Assembly: GCA_964414585.1 (NCBI GenBank)
Contig: CAYPXR010000006.1
Location: forward strand, 1 to 64,000
DNA: 64,000 bases
Source of the DNA: DATEMU01 sp964414585
GTDB taxonomy: Bacteria > Planctomycetota > Phycisphaerae > UBA1845 > UTPLA1
Direction: 5' to 3'
Position 1 is the first letter of the stretch. Every line of letters starts with the position of its first letter. Under the pieces are notes generated by a model that did no database searches, was not told the DNA's origin, and saw only the letters and a program-made list of their open reading frames with translations. The position numbers and the translations under genes were made by a program. Below, in pieces: positions 15,415 to 22,491 of this stretch.

Positions 15415-15953
15415 TCATACAACTCCGGGCGAAGGACGCCGATATCCGGCCAGTTTCGATAGTGACCGTCGTAGTCCAATCCGTAGCCCACGACGAAAAC
15501 GTCGTCAATGTCGAACCCAACGAAGTCGGGAACAAGGTCTTTCGGGGCCTTTCCCGGTTTCCGCAATAAGACGCAGATACGAAGGCTCGCCGGCTTCCGA
15601 GGGGCCAATTGGTCCCGCACCGACCCCAACGTACCGCCGCTGTCCAGGATATCGTCCACAATCAGGACATGTCGGCCAGCAATGTCTTCATTCAGATCCT
15701 GAACCACCCGCGTTCCGACGGTGGTGGTCGTCGCGCCGCGGTAACTGCTGAGCGTCATGAGACCGATCCGCATCTTGAACGGCAAATGCCGCATCAAATC
15801 CGCGAGGAAGATGATCGAGCCTGCCAGGATCGGAACGATGACCAGCCCTTCGCCATCTTCACCGTAGGTCCGGGCAATCTGTCCGGCCAGTTCGGTCACT
15901 CGGCTTTCGATCCGATCGCGCGGAATCAAAATCCGCGCCAGGTCTTGTTCCAT
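15411..15953 (-). CDS. hpt: Hypoxanthine phosphoribosyltransferase
   Basis: This 180-residue purine-salvage enzyme transfers the ribose-5-phosphate of PRPP to hypoxanthine or guanine. The PRPP loop HVLIVDDILDSGGTLGSV, the substrate loop MTLSSYRGATTTT, and the purine-site region LVPDFVGFDIDDVFVVGYGLDYDG are all intact. There is no ribosome-binding site. The ATG at 15953 lies seven bases after a TATAAT box, which predicts a leaderless mRNA. It heads a three-gene operon with the PH-domain and helical secreted proteins. Confidence 0.92.
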   Translation of the reverse strand: MEQDLARILIPRDRIESRVTELAGQIARTYGEDGEGLVIVPILAGSIIFLADLMRHLPFKMRIGLMTLSSYRGATTTTVGTRVVQDLNEDIAGRHVLIVDDILDSGGTLGSVRDQLAPRKPASLRICVLLRKPGKAPKDLVPDFVGFDIDDVFVVGYGLDYDGHYRNWPDIGVLRPELYE

Positions 15954-15959
15954 TCCGGC

Positions 15960-15988
15960 ATTATATCGCGTCTGGAATGGCCTGACCA
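15960..15988 (-). promoter_or_regulatory. Promoter giving a leaderless hpt transcript
   Basis: TGGTCA (15988-15983), a 17-base spacer and TATAAT (15965-15960) are followed by GCCGGA and then the ATG. The expected transcription start coincides with the start codon. Confidence 0.55.
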
Positions 15989-16023
15989 TTCAATCGGAGC
16001 GGCCACTTCGACCGTGCGAAACG

Positions 16024-17553
16024 CTAATCCGCAAGGGGCGAATCCTTGGCTCCGCCGCCGAGAACCGTCTCTCGAAACGAAAGCAGTTCGTTGTAGACCG
16101 GTTTGGTCGCGCCGCCGGACGCAAAAAGACCGCACGAAGGCTGATCCGGCGCGCCGTCGGCCGGACACGCCCACGAGACCGTCTCGACGAAGGGCTTGGA
16201 GAATGCGATGCGATAAAATTCCTTGGCCCAGTCCGCCTGAATTCGTTCGGACCAGGGACCGTGCCACTCCCCGCCGGAATCCGGGCCGGCGGCGGACGGC
16301 GCGGCGACCGCGGTGATGTGCAGCGGCTTGCCGAAATTCCCAAAGCGATCGAGCAGCGCCGATACCTGCATGAAGTCGCGGACAAAGAGTCCTGAATCGC
16401 TGCCGCCGAAAACGAGTTCCAGTCCGAACGCGTCGAAGTGCAGACCGCTCTGCACCGCGACTTCCGCGTACATCAGCGGCAACGCCGTTTGCGCGTCTTC
16501 CGCATAGTACTCGCCCCACGGGAGCTGGATCCCCAACAAGATCGAGCTTTTGGGCGACGCCTGGCGCGCCATCATCGCCGACATTCGCGTCAACTCGACG
16601 AGCTGCTCAAAGGACAGCTTGAACGGATTGTGCGCGTGAATGCCGGATACGACTTCCCACGCGTGGACGTACGGGCCGAACGTTTTGAGCGTGTTCTTGA
16701 CGTGCCGCATGACCAGATCGCGCAGCCGGTCGAATTCCCGGGAGCCCACTTTCAGCCAGCTCGGCAGATCGCCCAGCGCGAACGAGACGAGCGAACCGCC
16801 CCAGACTTGCAGCCGCTTTTCGCGCGCCCAGCGAAGCCATTGCTCCAAGGCGCCCATCGTGTGTCGACCTTCGCGCGGTTCGCTAGTCCGCCAGGAAAAC
16901 GGTATCGTCAGAAAATCAAACGCCTCCGCCAGCTTCGGACCATAGACCGGCGGAATCGCGACCGACGGGCCCTCCGAGGGAAAGCACTGCGAGATGTCCA
17001 GCCGACAGCCCATCGGCCGGCGCGAAATCTGGCCGGCCGATCGCCGTCGCTTGAGAAAGACGTCGGCATGAAAGGCTCCGATCGCCTCGCCGACTTTGAG
17101 CCCCGCCGACAGGGCGTCGTCCGCCTGTTTCGCGGCCAGCGGATCATCGGCGGCGGTCATGGCCGCAATGAGCAGATCGCGGGCGGCGTCCACGTCGTCG
17201 TAAAGAGATTGCCCTTCGGAAAAATCGTAAAGCCCCCAGTCCTCGCGCTTCTGGCTGATCCGCATGAGTTGCCCGCGCGCCAGCTCGACGTGCAGGTGGT
17301 ACGGCTCCTTGCGTTCGAGCACGCGCGGCGTTTCCAGCATGACGCGGCCGACGCCTTTGACCGGCCAGAGGATCGCCAGGGCCGCGGCTCCGCGCGTCTT
17401 CGGCTCGCAAACGATCTGGCCGCCGGAAAATTTCAGGTCCGCGCGGATCGGCGCATGATCGCCGCCGAGGAGATGGGCCCCTTGCAGGTTCACCTGTTTC
17501 GCCGGCGCGCCGTTTTCGAAAACCTTGAACCGAAGCATTTCTCGCTCGTTCAT
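16024..17553 (-). CDS. GH10-like (xylanase-fold) protein lacking catalytic glutamates
   Basis: The ~509-residue protein has an N-terminal beta-rich domain and a C-terminal barrel resembling glycoside hydrolase family 10, visible as DFLTIPFSWR, LQVWGGSLVSF, YVHAWEVVSGI, DAFGLELVFGG and PLHITAVAAP. In active GH10 enzymes the acid/base lies in WDVVNE and the nucleophile in ITELD. Here these read WEVVSG and ITAVA, so both catalytic glutamates are absent. A sugar-binding or other non-hydrolytic role is more likely. The start is uncertain: 17553 avoids overlap with the preceding gene, while 17619 would extend it by 22 residues. Confidence 0.65.
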   Translation of the reverse strand: MNEREMLRFKVFENGAPAKQVNLQGAHLLGGDHAPIRADLKFSGGQIVCEPKTRGAAALAILWPVKGVGRVMLETPRVLERKEPYHLHVELARGQLMRISQKREDWGLYDFSEGQSLYDDVDAARDLLIAAMTAADDPLAAKQADDALSAGLKVGEAIGAFHADVFLKRRRSAGQISRRPMGCRLDISQCFPSEGPSVAIPPVYGPKLAEAFDFLTIPFSWRTSEPREGRHTMGALEQWLRWAREKRLQVWGGSLVSFALGDLPSWLKVGSREFDRLRDLVMRHVKNTLKTFGPYVHAWEVVSGIHAHNPFKLSFEQLVELTRMSAMMARQASPKSSILLGIQLPWGEYYAEDAQTALPLMYAEVAVQSGLHFDAFGLELVFGGSDSGLFVRDFMQVSALLDRFGNFGKPLHITAVAAPSAAGPDSGGEWHGPWSERIQADWAKEFYRIAFSKPFVETVSWACPADGAPDQPSCGLFASGGATKPVYNELLSFRETVLGGGAKDSPLAD

Positions 17554-17563
17554 GTAGAACGTC

Positions 17564-18058
17564 TTACGGGGACGCCCGACCGGACCGCCGGATTCGTCGC
17601 CCCCTTGGAGAGCGACCATGATAATCGTTTCGCGGCGCGCGTAAAACAACGGAACGGCGGCCTGATCCGGCGGAGCGAGGCCTGACGTTGCGCGTCATCC
17701 GAAAGCTCCACAAGAAAACGGCCAAATCGATCCGCCCTCGGCCATCGATCTTGACCCCTTCGGCCCTCAGGAGATGACCCTGTCGTTGTGGACCATTGCC
17801 GCCGCGCAGGCTGATTCGTCCGGTCGCGTTGACCACGCGATGCCAGGGTACGCCGCCGGCCAGCGGAGAACGTCGAAGGATTTGTCCCACCCATCGTGCC
17901 CGTTTCGGAAAGCCCGCCGCCTCGGCCACGCGGCCGTACGTACTGACGTAACCGCAAGGAATGTTTCGGATCGTGTCCAGGATTTTGAAATGGGCTTCGA
18001 GCGGTTCGTCGGAGTCCGCATCGAACACAGGACGTTGAATTTTCGACTTTCCTGGCAT
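17564..18058 (-). CDS. Alkyltransferase-like (ATL) DNA-binding protein
   Basis: The 164-residue protein matches the DNA-binding domain of O6-alkylguanine-DNA alkyltransferase: FKILDTIRNIPCGYVSTYG, RVAEAAGFPKRARWVGQIL, then VPWHRVVNATGRISLRGG. The active-site PCHRV motif is PWHRV, with Trp72 replacing the acceptor cysteine. This is the hallmark of ATL proteins, which bind alkylated guanine and flag it for nucleotide-excision repair without removing it. The normal domain ends near FLWSF (~residue 117). The remaining ~45 Arg-rich residues are an unusual tail that could be read-through to the next available stop. It lies eight bases after the dehydrogenase gene. Confidence 0.8.
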   Translation of the reverse strand: MPGKSKIQRPVFDADSDEPLEAHFKILDTIRNIPCGYVSTYGRVAEAAGFPKRARWVGQILRRSPLAGGVPWHRVVNATGRISLRGGNGPQRQGHLLRAEGVKIDGRGRIDLAVFLWSFRMTRNVRPRSAGSGRRSVVLRAPRNDYHGRSPRGRRIRRSGRASP

Positions 18059-18066
18059 CGCCGCGC

Positions 18067-19053
18067 CTAGACTCGAACAGGATTGATCGGTCCGTCGCCG
18101 CGGAGGACGGACACCACGTTGGCCGCCGCCGTCTGGGCCATGCGATTTCGCGTGGAGACCGTCGCGGAGCCGATGTGCGGAAGAAGAACCACATTTTCCA
18201 GTGCCAACAAGTCCGCAGGGATCATCGGTTCGTTCGTGTAGACGTCCAATCCCGCCGCCGCAATTCGACCCTGCGTCAAGGCCGTGATCAACGCACTTTG
18301 GTCCACGACCGCGCCCCGCGACGTGTTGATGAGGATCGCCTCCCGCTTCATCCGCCGGATCGCCCGATCGTCGATGAGATGCCGCGTTTCGCGCGAGAGC
18401 GAAACATGGATCGTGACGAAATCGCTTTCCGCCATCAATTCGCCCAATGGTCGCCGTTCGGCGCCCAGCGCCGCCATCGCCCGCTGGTCGGACCTCGCGT
18501 AATAAAGCAGCTTCATATCGAAGCCCTGGGCCCGCCGCGCGACCGCCGTTCCGATTCTCCCCGCGCCGACGATCCCCAGCGTCTTGCCGTGGATGTCCAT
18601 GCCCAGAAAGTCCATCATGCTCCAGCCGCGCCAGACCCCCGCGCGGACCAGCCGTTCCGCCTCGCCGAGCCTCCGCGCCGTGGCCAGCATCAACGCCCAC
18701 GTCAGATCGGCGGTCGCCTCGGTCAAAACATCCGGTGTATTCGTGACGATGATCCCCCGACGCGCCGCCGCCGCGACGTCGATGTTGTCGTAGCCCACCG
18801 CGCAGTTGGCGAAGATCCGACAGCGAGGGCTCGCCGCCGCCAACACCGCCTCGTCGATCCGGTCCGTCGCCTGGCACATGACCGCGTCGTAATGGCCGGC
18901 CTCCCGGCACAACTCTTCATGCCGCAGCGGGCGAGGCAGCGGATTCATTCGAATCGTCAGACCCGCCGAAGCCAGCATGGCAATGCCCGCTTCGGGAATC
19001 CCCCGCGTGAGATACACCCGTCGGCCGGGCGTCGCTGGTTCGGCTTGGCTCAT
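18067..19053 (-). CDS. D-2-hydroxyacid dehydrogenase (glyoxylate/hydroxypyruvate reductase type)
   Basis: The 328-residue protein is an NAD(P)-dependent D-2-hydroxyacid dehydrogenase. It has the Rossmann motif GIVGAGRIGTAVARR, the signature LINTSRGAVVDQ with the catalytic Arg, ALDV-type segment AGLDVYTNEPM with the Glu, and the catalytic His in LLPHIGSAT. The N-terminal half carries the substrate-binding FANCAVGYDNIDV. Likely substrates are glyoxylate or hydroxypyruvate. Start codons at 19053 and 19065 are both possible; neither has a clear ribosome-binding site. It forms an operon with the ATL gene and is divergent from cdaA. Confidence 0.88.
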   Translation of the reverse strand: MSQAEPATPGRRVYLTRGIPEAGIAMLASAGLTIRMNPLPRPLRHEELCREAGHYDAVMCQATDRIDEAVLAAASPRCRIFANCAVGYDNIDVAAAARRGIIVTNTPDVLTEATADLTWALMLATARRLGEAERLVRAGVWRGWSMMDFLGMDIHGKTLGIVGAGRIGTAVARRAQGFDMKLLYYARSDQRAMAALGAERRPLGELMAESDFVTIHVSLSRETRHLIDDRAIRRMKREAILINTSRGAVVDQSALITALTQGRIAAAGLDVYTNEPMIPADLLALENVVLLPHIGSATVSTRNRMAQTAAANVVSVLRGDGPINPVRV

Positions 19054-19206
19054 TTCTGACAGCATAACGGGCCGGACTCGACCGGCAATCGCGCCGGCCG
19101 CTCTCGGTCGGCTGGCCCATCGCAAGTCGGACCTGTATTGTAGACTCCGGAGTAGCCTCTTGACGGATCTCCGCAACGAACGGCGTCGAAGCCCGGTAGG
19201 ACGGAT

Positions 19207-20022
19207 ATGGACCTTCTAAACCTCCTCAAGGGAGTCATCAGCCGCCGCGAATGGACCGATCTGGTCGAGCTGCTGGTCATCGGTCTCGCCGTCTACGCCG
19301 TCATGCGGTTTCTTCGCGGGACGCGCGGAGCCCGATTGTTGCGCGGGTTCATTCTCCTCCTCGTCGCCAGCATGTTGCTTGTTTCCTTTATCGCCAACGT
19401 CTTCGATCTCCAGCGTATCAAGGTGCTCGGGCCGATTTTCGTCCAAGCGCTCTTTTTCATCGCTTTGGTCGCTTTTCAACCCGAACTTCGGCGCGCACTC
19501 ATCCGGCTCGGCGCGACGACCTGGTTCGGTCCGTCGTCCCATGAATTTGACCGCGTCATCGAAGAGGTCGTCGAGACGTGTTCTCATCTGTCCAAGAATA
19601 AGATCGGAGCCATCATCGCCTTCGAGCGCGCCACGGAATTCGGCGGCATGATGGAAACGGCCTGCCGGCTCGACGCCGAAGTTTCCAAGCCCCTGCTGCT
19701 GACGATCTTCTGGCCGGGCTCGGCCCTGCACGACATGGGCGTCATCATTTCGCAGGGCCGGCTGGCCGCGGCGGCCGTCCAGTTTCCGCTGACGGACTCG
19801 GAGGACATCGATCCGTCCATGGGCTCGCGTCATCGCGCCGCCATCGGCCTTTCGCAGGAATCCGACGCACTGGTCATCGTGGTCAGCGAAGAAACCGGCG
19901 TCATCAGCCTGGTGGAAAACGGAAAGATGGAACGTCCGCTCGCGCCGGAACAGCTTCGACAACGCTTGCGGGACCGGCTCAGCAAACCATCGGCCGCGGA
20001 GCCGGTCCAGGCCGCCGTCTGA
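19207..20022 (+). CDS. cdaA: Diadenylate cyclase CdaA
   Basis: The 271-residue protein has three N-terminal membrane segments (residues ~20-90) and a DAC domain that makes c-di-AMP from two ATP. The RHR motif (GSRHRAAIG, residues 208-210), NKIGAIIAFERATEF and VIVVSEETGVISLVENG are intact. The DGA motif is altered: the sequence reads ALHDMGVII, so Asp176 is kept but Gly-Ala is Met-Gly. The next gene, 17 bases on, is a YbbR protein, the usual CdaA partner. Confidence 0.88.
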   Translation: MDLLNLLKGVISRREWTDLVELLVIGLAVYAVMRFLRGTRGARLLRGFILLLVASMLLVSFIANVFDLQRIKVLGPIFVQALFFIALVAFQPELRRALIRLGATTWFGPSSHEFDRVIEEVVETCSHLSKNKIGAIIAFERATEFGGMMETACRLDAEVSKPLLLTIFWPGSALHDMGVIISQGRLAAAAVQFPLTDSEDIDPSMGSRHRAAIGLSQESDALVIVVSEETGVISLVENGKMERPLAPEQLRQRLRDRLSKPSAAEPVQAAV

Positions 20023-20039
20023 CGGATCGGAGTTTCGCC

Positions 20040-21071
20040 ATGTGGGAATCGATCAAATCCTTTCTCATCGTTTCGATCATCACGATCTTGATCTGGTTTG
20101 CCGCCGATCGAAACGTCTCCGAGGAACAATCGTTTCAAATCGCCGTACGCGTCGTCAGCGAAGATCCCGATCGCTATGCGTCGCTCGCCGCGGCGCCGTA
20201 TCAAACGACCCTCACCCTTCGAATGGTTGGCCGTCGCCGCCTGCTCCAGGAAATGGCCGACCTCTTTGGTGGAAAGACCGTTTTTGAGTCCGCCTTTGAT
20301 CGCAGCGAAGAGACCGGCTCGGAACCCCGCCTGATCTCTTCGATGGAAGTCGTCTCTCACGTCAAAGCCCTGCAGGACGTCCTGTGGAGCATACGAAGCG
20401 TGGAACCCACCAGTGTGGCGGTCCTTGTCGACGACTACGTGAGGGTACAAAACGTGAAGGTCGAACCGATATACGGCGATCTCAAGGTCTCGGCGCTGCC
20501 CTCGCCTTCGGAGGTCTCGATCCGACTGCCTCGATTCCGCGCCGGACGTCTGCGCCAGCGGCCGATCGCGACGGCCGATGCCGAAGCCCGCATCCGCGCG
20601 GCCAGCAAACCCGACGGAAGTTTTCAGGTCAAGGTGCCGCTGACGTGCGAGGCGTTGAAGGACCTTCCGCCCGACGTGAACGTCAAGATCCTGCCCACGG
20701 ACGAAGTTCTAATTTCAGGCCGAATCGAATCCCTGACCGCGACACGCCGCAAGGGACCGATTCAAATCACCTGGTCGATCCCACAACAGGTCCAGAAGGA
20801 TTACGTCATTGTAGTCGACCCCGACACCAACCTCCGCCCCGACATCGACGTGACCGGCCCAAAGGACGCCATCGACCAGCTCGAACCGCGCGACATTCGG
20901 GCGTTTGTCGAAGTTCTGACCGCCGACACCGAGAAGCCCCATACGAAGATTCGCCGCGCGGCGCAGTTCATTCTGCCCAAGGGTTTCGAACTCGCGTCGA
21001 CGGCTCAACCGTTCGAGGTGGTCTTTGAACTCGAGCCGAGAGCGACAACGGACACCGTGGGTGGTGAATAG
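20040..21071 (+). CDS. cdaR: YbbR-domain CdaA regulator (CdaR-like)
   Basis: The 343-residue protein has one N-terminal membrane anchor (SFLIVSIITILIWFAADRN) followed by extracytoplasmic YbbR-type beta repeats. Examples are VEPIYGDLKVSALPSPSEVSI and, near the C-terminus, VIVDPDTNL and DVTGPKDAIDQL. CdaR proteins bind and modulate CdaA. The gene is 17 bases downstream of cdaA and in the same orientation, as in Firmicutes. The glmM gene that often completes that operon is not present here. Confidence 0.82.
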   Translation: MWESIKSFLIVSIITILIWFAADRNVSEEQSFQIAVRVVSEDPDRYASLAAAPYQTTLTLRMVGRRRLLQEMADLFGGKTVFESAFDRSEETGSEPRLISSMEVVSHVKALQDVLWSIRSVEPTSVAVLVDDYVRVQNVKVEPIYGDLKVSALPSPSEVSIRLPRFRAGRLRQRPIATADAEARIRAASKPDGSFQVKVPLTCEALKDLPPDVNVKILPTDEVLISGRIESLTATRRKGPIQITWSIPQQVQKDYVIVVDPDTNLRPDIDVTGPKDAIDQLEPRDIRAFVEVLTADTEKPHTKIRRAAQFILPKGFELASTAQPFEVVFELEPRATTDTVGGE

Positions 21072-21397
21072 CGGCAGGGTGGCGCTAACTTCGGTCGCAC
21101 GCCTCGTTTAGGGACGATTCGGACCGAGACGAAACTCCGCAACAAAAAATTTCTCGAACGTATTCTTGCTTATGGTATGATGTCGGCGCGAAGCAAGTGC
21201 GGGGCCGATGGCGCTTTCCGGAAGAGAAAGACGGCCGTCGACGTTTGAGTCACCGATCCATGTCGCAAACGAACCGCCGGCCCACCGCAGGGCCGGGGCG
21301 ACCGTGATCGGAGTCTCAGGCGGCGATCGCCGATTCGACTTTGTGAAATGCCCCGCGCTTGCTCTCGGTTTCTTACGCCTCCCCGAGTACGGACGCC
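21072..21397. other. Intergenic stretch without a supported gene
   Basis: I see no coding frame or recognisable RNA. A TATGAT hexamer lies near 21175, and GC-rich inverted pairs occur around 21270-21295 (CCGGCCC/GGGCCGG), but no family match can be claimed. Confidence 0.4.
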
Positions 21398-21562
21398 ATG
21401 CCTTCAAAGTGGGTCATCGCGATGGCGGCTTTTGTGATCGTCGTCGGCTTCGTATTCCTTCGTCGATCCCTGGGCCCCGGTGATCCCCGCTGTCCCCATT
21501 GCCGATCACCGCTCCCGAACTGGCGAACCGTCCGCTGTCCCGCCTGCGGCGAGAATACGTGA
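21398..21562 (+). CDS. Small membrane-anchored zinc-ribbon protein
   Basis: The 54-residue product has one membrane helix (WVIAMAAFVIVVGFVFL) followed by a CPHC...CPAC pair (residues ~36-51) that would form a zinc ribbon. It is too short for confident family assignment. Support comes from the coherent membrane-plus-zinc-ribbon layout. No strong ribosome-binding site is seen upstream. Function is unknown. Confidence 0.5.
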   Translation: MPSKWVIAMAAFVIVVGFVFLRRSLGPGDPRCPHCRSPLPNWRTVRCPACGENT

Positions 21563-21611
21563 CAATGAATTGGCTGCGCGGCGAGCGTATTGATCGTGTA
21601 GCCGGTGAAAG

Positions 21612-21636
21612 CGCTCCCCGAACGGGTCGCGGCTAA
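21612..21636. repeat. REP half-element, left
   Basis: The unit CGCTCCCC..CGGGTCGCGGCTAA stands here as a single copy, touching the last codons of the RAYT gene. Its inverted partner is missing on this side. Confidence 0.7.
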
Positions 21637-22250
21637 CGACGAAAAATCGATCCGCCTTTCCTCTTGAATGTAGTCACGAACGACCACTTTTGTTGCCGGA
21701 GGCCGGCTCTAACAGGGTTTTCTTCCACGTATTTGATTCGACGGAAGACATCTTCTTCAGTTTTCAGAAACACCTTCCATTCTCCCCTCGCCCATGGAGT
21801 GGGCGGACGCTTGCCCGCCGTCGCCCATGCGACGAGAGGATGCAGATTCTCGGCAATTAATCGACGCGTTGCGGCCCCCTTTAGTTGTGTTGCAATTTGT
21901 CCGATGTCGCAACGGTGTTCGCCGACCACAAGATGCGCATGATCCGGCATGATCCTGCACGTCCAGACCTTGAGGGAGGACTTGCCGGCGTATTCGGCAA
22001 ATCCGCGACCAATCGCACGAACCTGGAGACCACTGAAGCGAATAGCCGGGTACTTCAACGCCCGCTTGGCCGCATAGCGGGCCTCCCGATCGTGTGGCCG
22101 GGCTGCCACCGAACGATGGGTGTCCACCTTTGTGGCCGGGCCAAACTTCAACAGGGATTTGGAGCCGACGAACGTGGACCATGATCCGCGCGGATCGTTG
22201 GGAAGCCAGAAGCCGTAAGCGGCAAGGATCAAATGATGGCCAAGGATCAC
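21633..22250 (-). CDS. REP-associated tyrosine transposase (RAYT, Y1_Tnp family)
   Basis: The ~205-residue protein is an IS200-like Y1 transposase of the RAYT class. It opens ILGHHLILAAYGFWLPNDPR, has the HUH histidine motif IMPDHAHLVVGEH, and ends with KTEEDVFRRIKYVEENPVRAGL containing the candidate catalytic tyrosine. The start is set at GTG 22250, where RAYTs begin with the conserved hydrophobic strand. An upstream TTG at 22280 would extend the protein into the repeat. The frame is intact, so the enzyme may be active. Confidence 0.85.
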   Translation of the reverse strand: MILGHHLILAAYGFWLPNDPRGSWSTFVGSKSLLKFGPATKVDTHRSVAARPHDREARYAAKRALKYPAIRFSGLQVRAIGRGFAEYAGKSSLKVWTCRIMPDHAHLVVGEHRCDIGQIATQLKGAATRRLIAENLHPLVAWATAGKRPPTPWARGEWKVFLKTEEDVFRRIKYVEENPVRAGLRQQKWSFVTTFKRKGGSIFRR

Positions 22251-22280
22251 GGGGGTACTGTATTCGACGGCCCGCCTCAA

Positions 22281-22341
22281 CGCTCCCCTATCGGGTCGCG
22301 GCTAAGAGCTTTTTAGTTAGCCGCGACGCGAAAGCGGAGCG
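22281..22341. repeat. REP-like palindrome, right
   Basis: GTCGCGGCTAA (22295-22305) pairs exactly with TTAGCCGCGAC (22316-22326) around an 11-base loop. Outer CGCTCC and GGAGCG also pair, giving a 61-base imperfect palindrome. Confidence 0.85.
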
Positions 22342-22491
22342 ATTCCCAGGCTGCGGCGAAAAACGTGCGAAAGACGCCCGATTCAATTCCGTTTATTCTT
22401 TGTCTGGAAATATTCGCCGTACCGTCAGCCAATGGCTCTGAACGGCGATCCTCATTCATCGGTAACCAAGAAACGAAAGGAATTTTTCACG

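Larger units (their letters stand above)
21612..22341. mobile_element. RAYT-REP element
   Basis: A REP-associated tyrosine transposase gene is framed by direct repeats of the same 25-base unit (21612-21636 and 22281-22305; 23 of 25 identical). On the right the unit continues into a full palindrome ending at 22341. The layout matches a RAYT with its cognate REP sequences. RAYTs usually mobilise REP elements rather than themselves. Confidence 0.7.
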
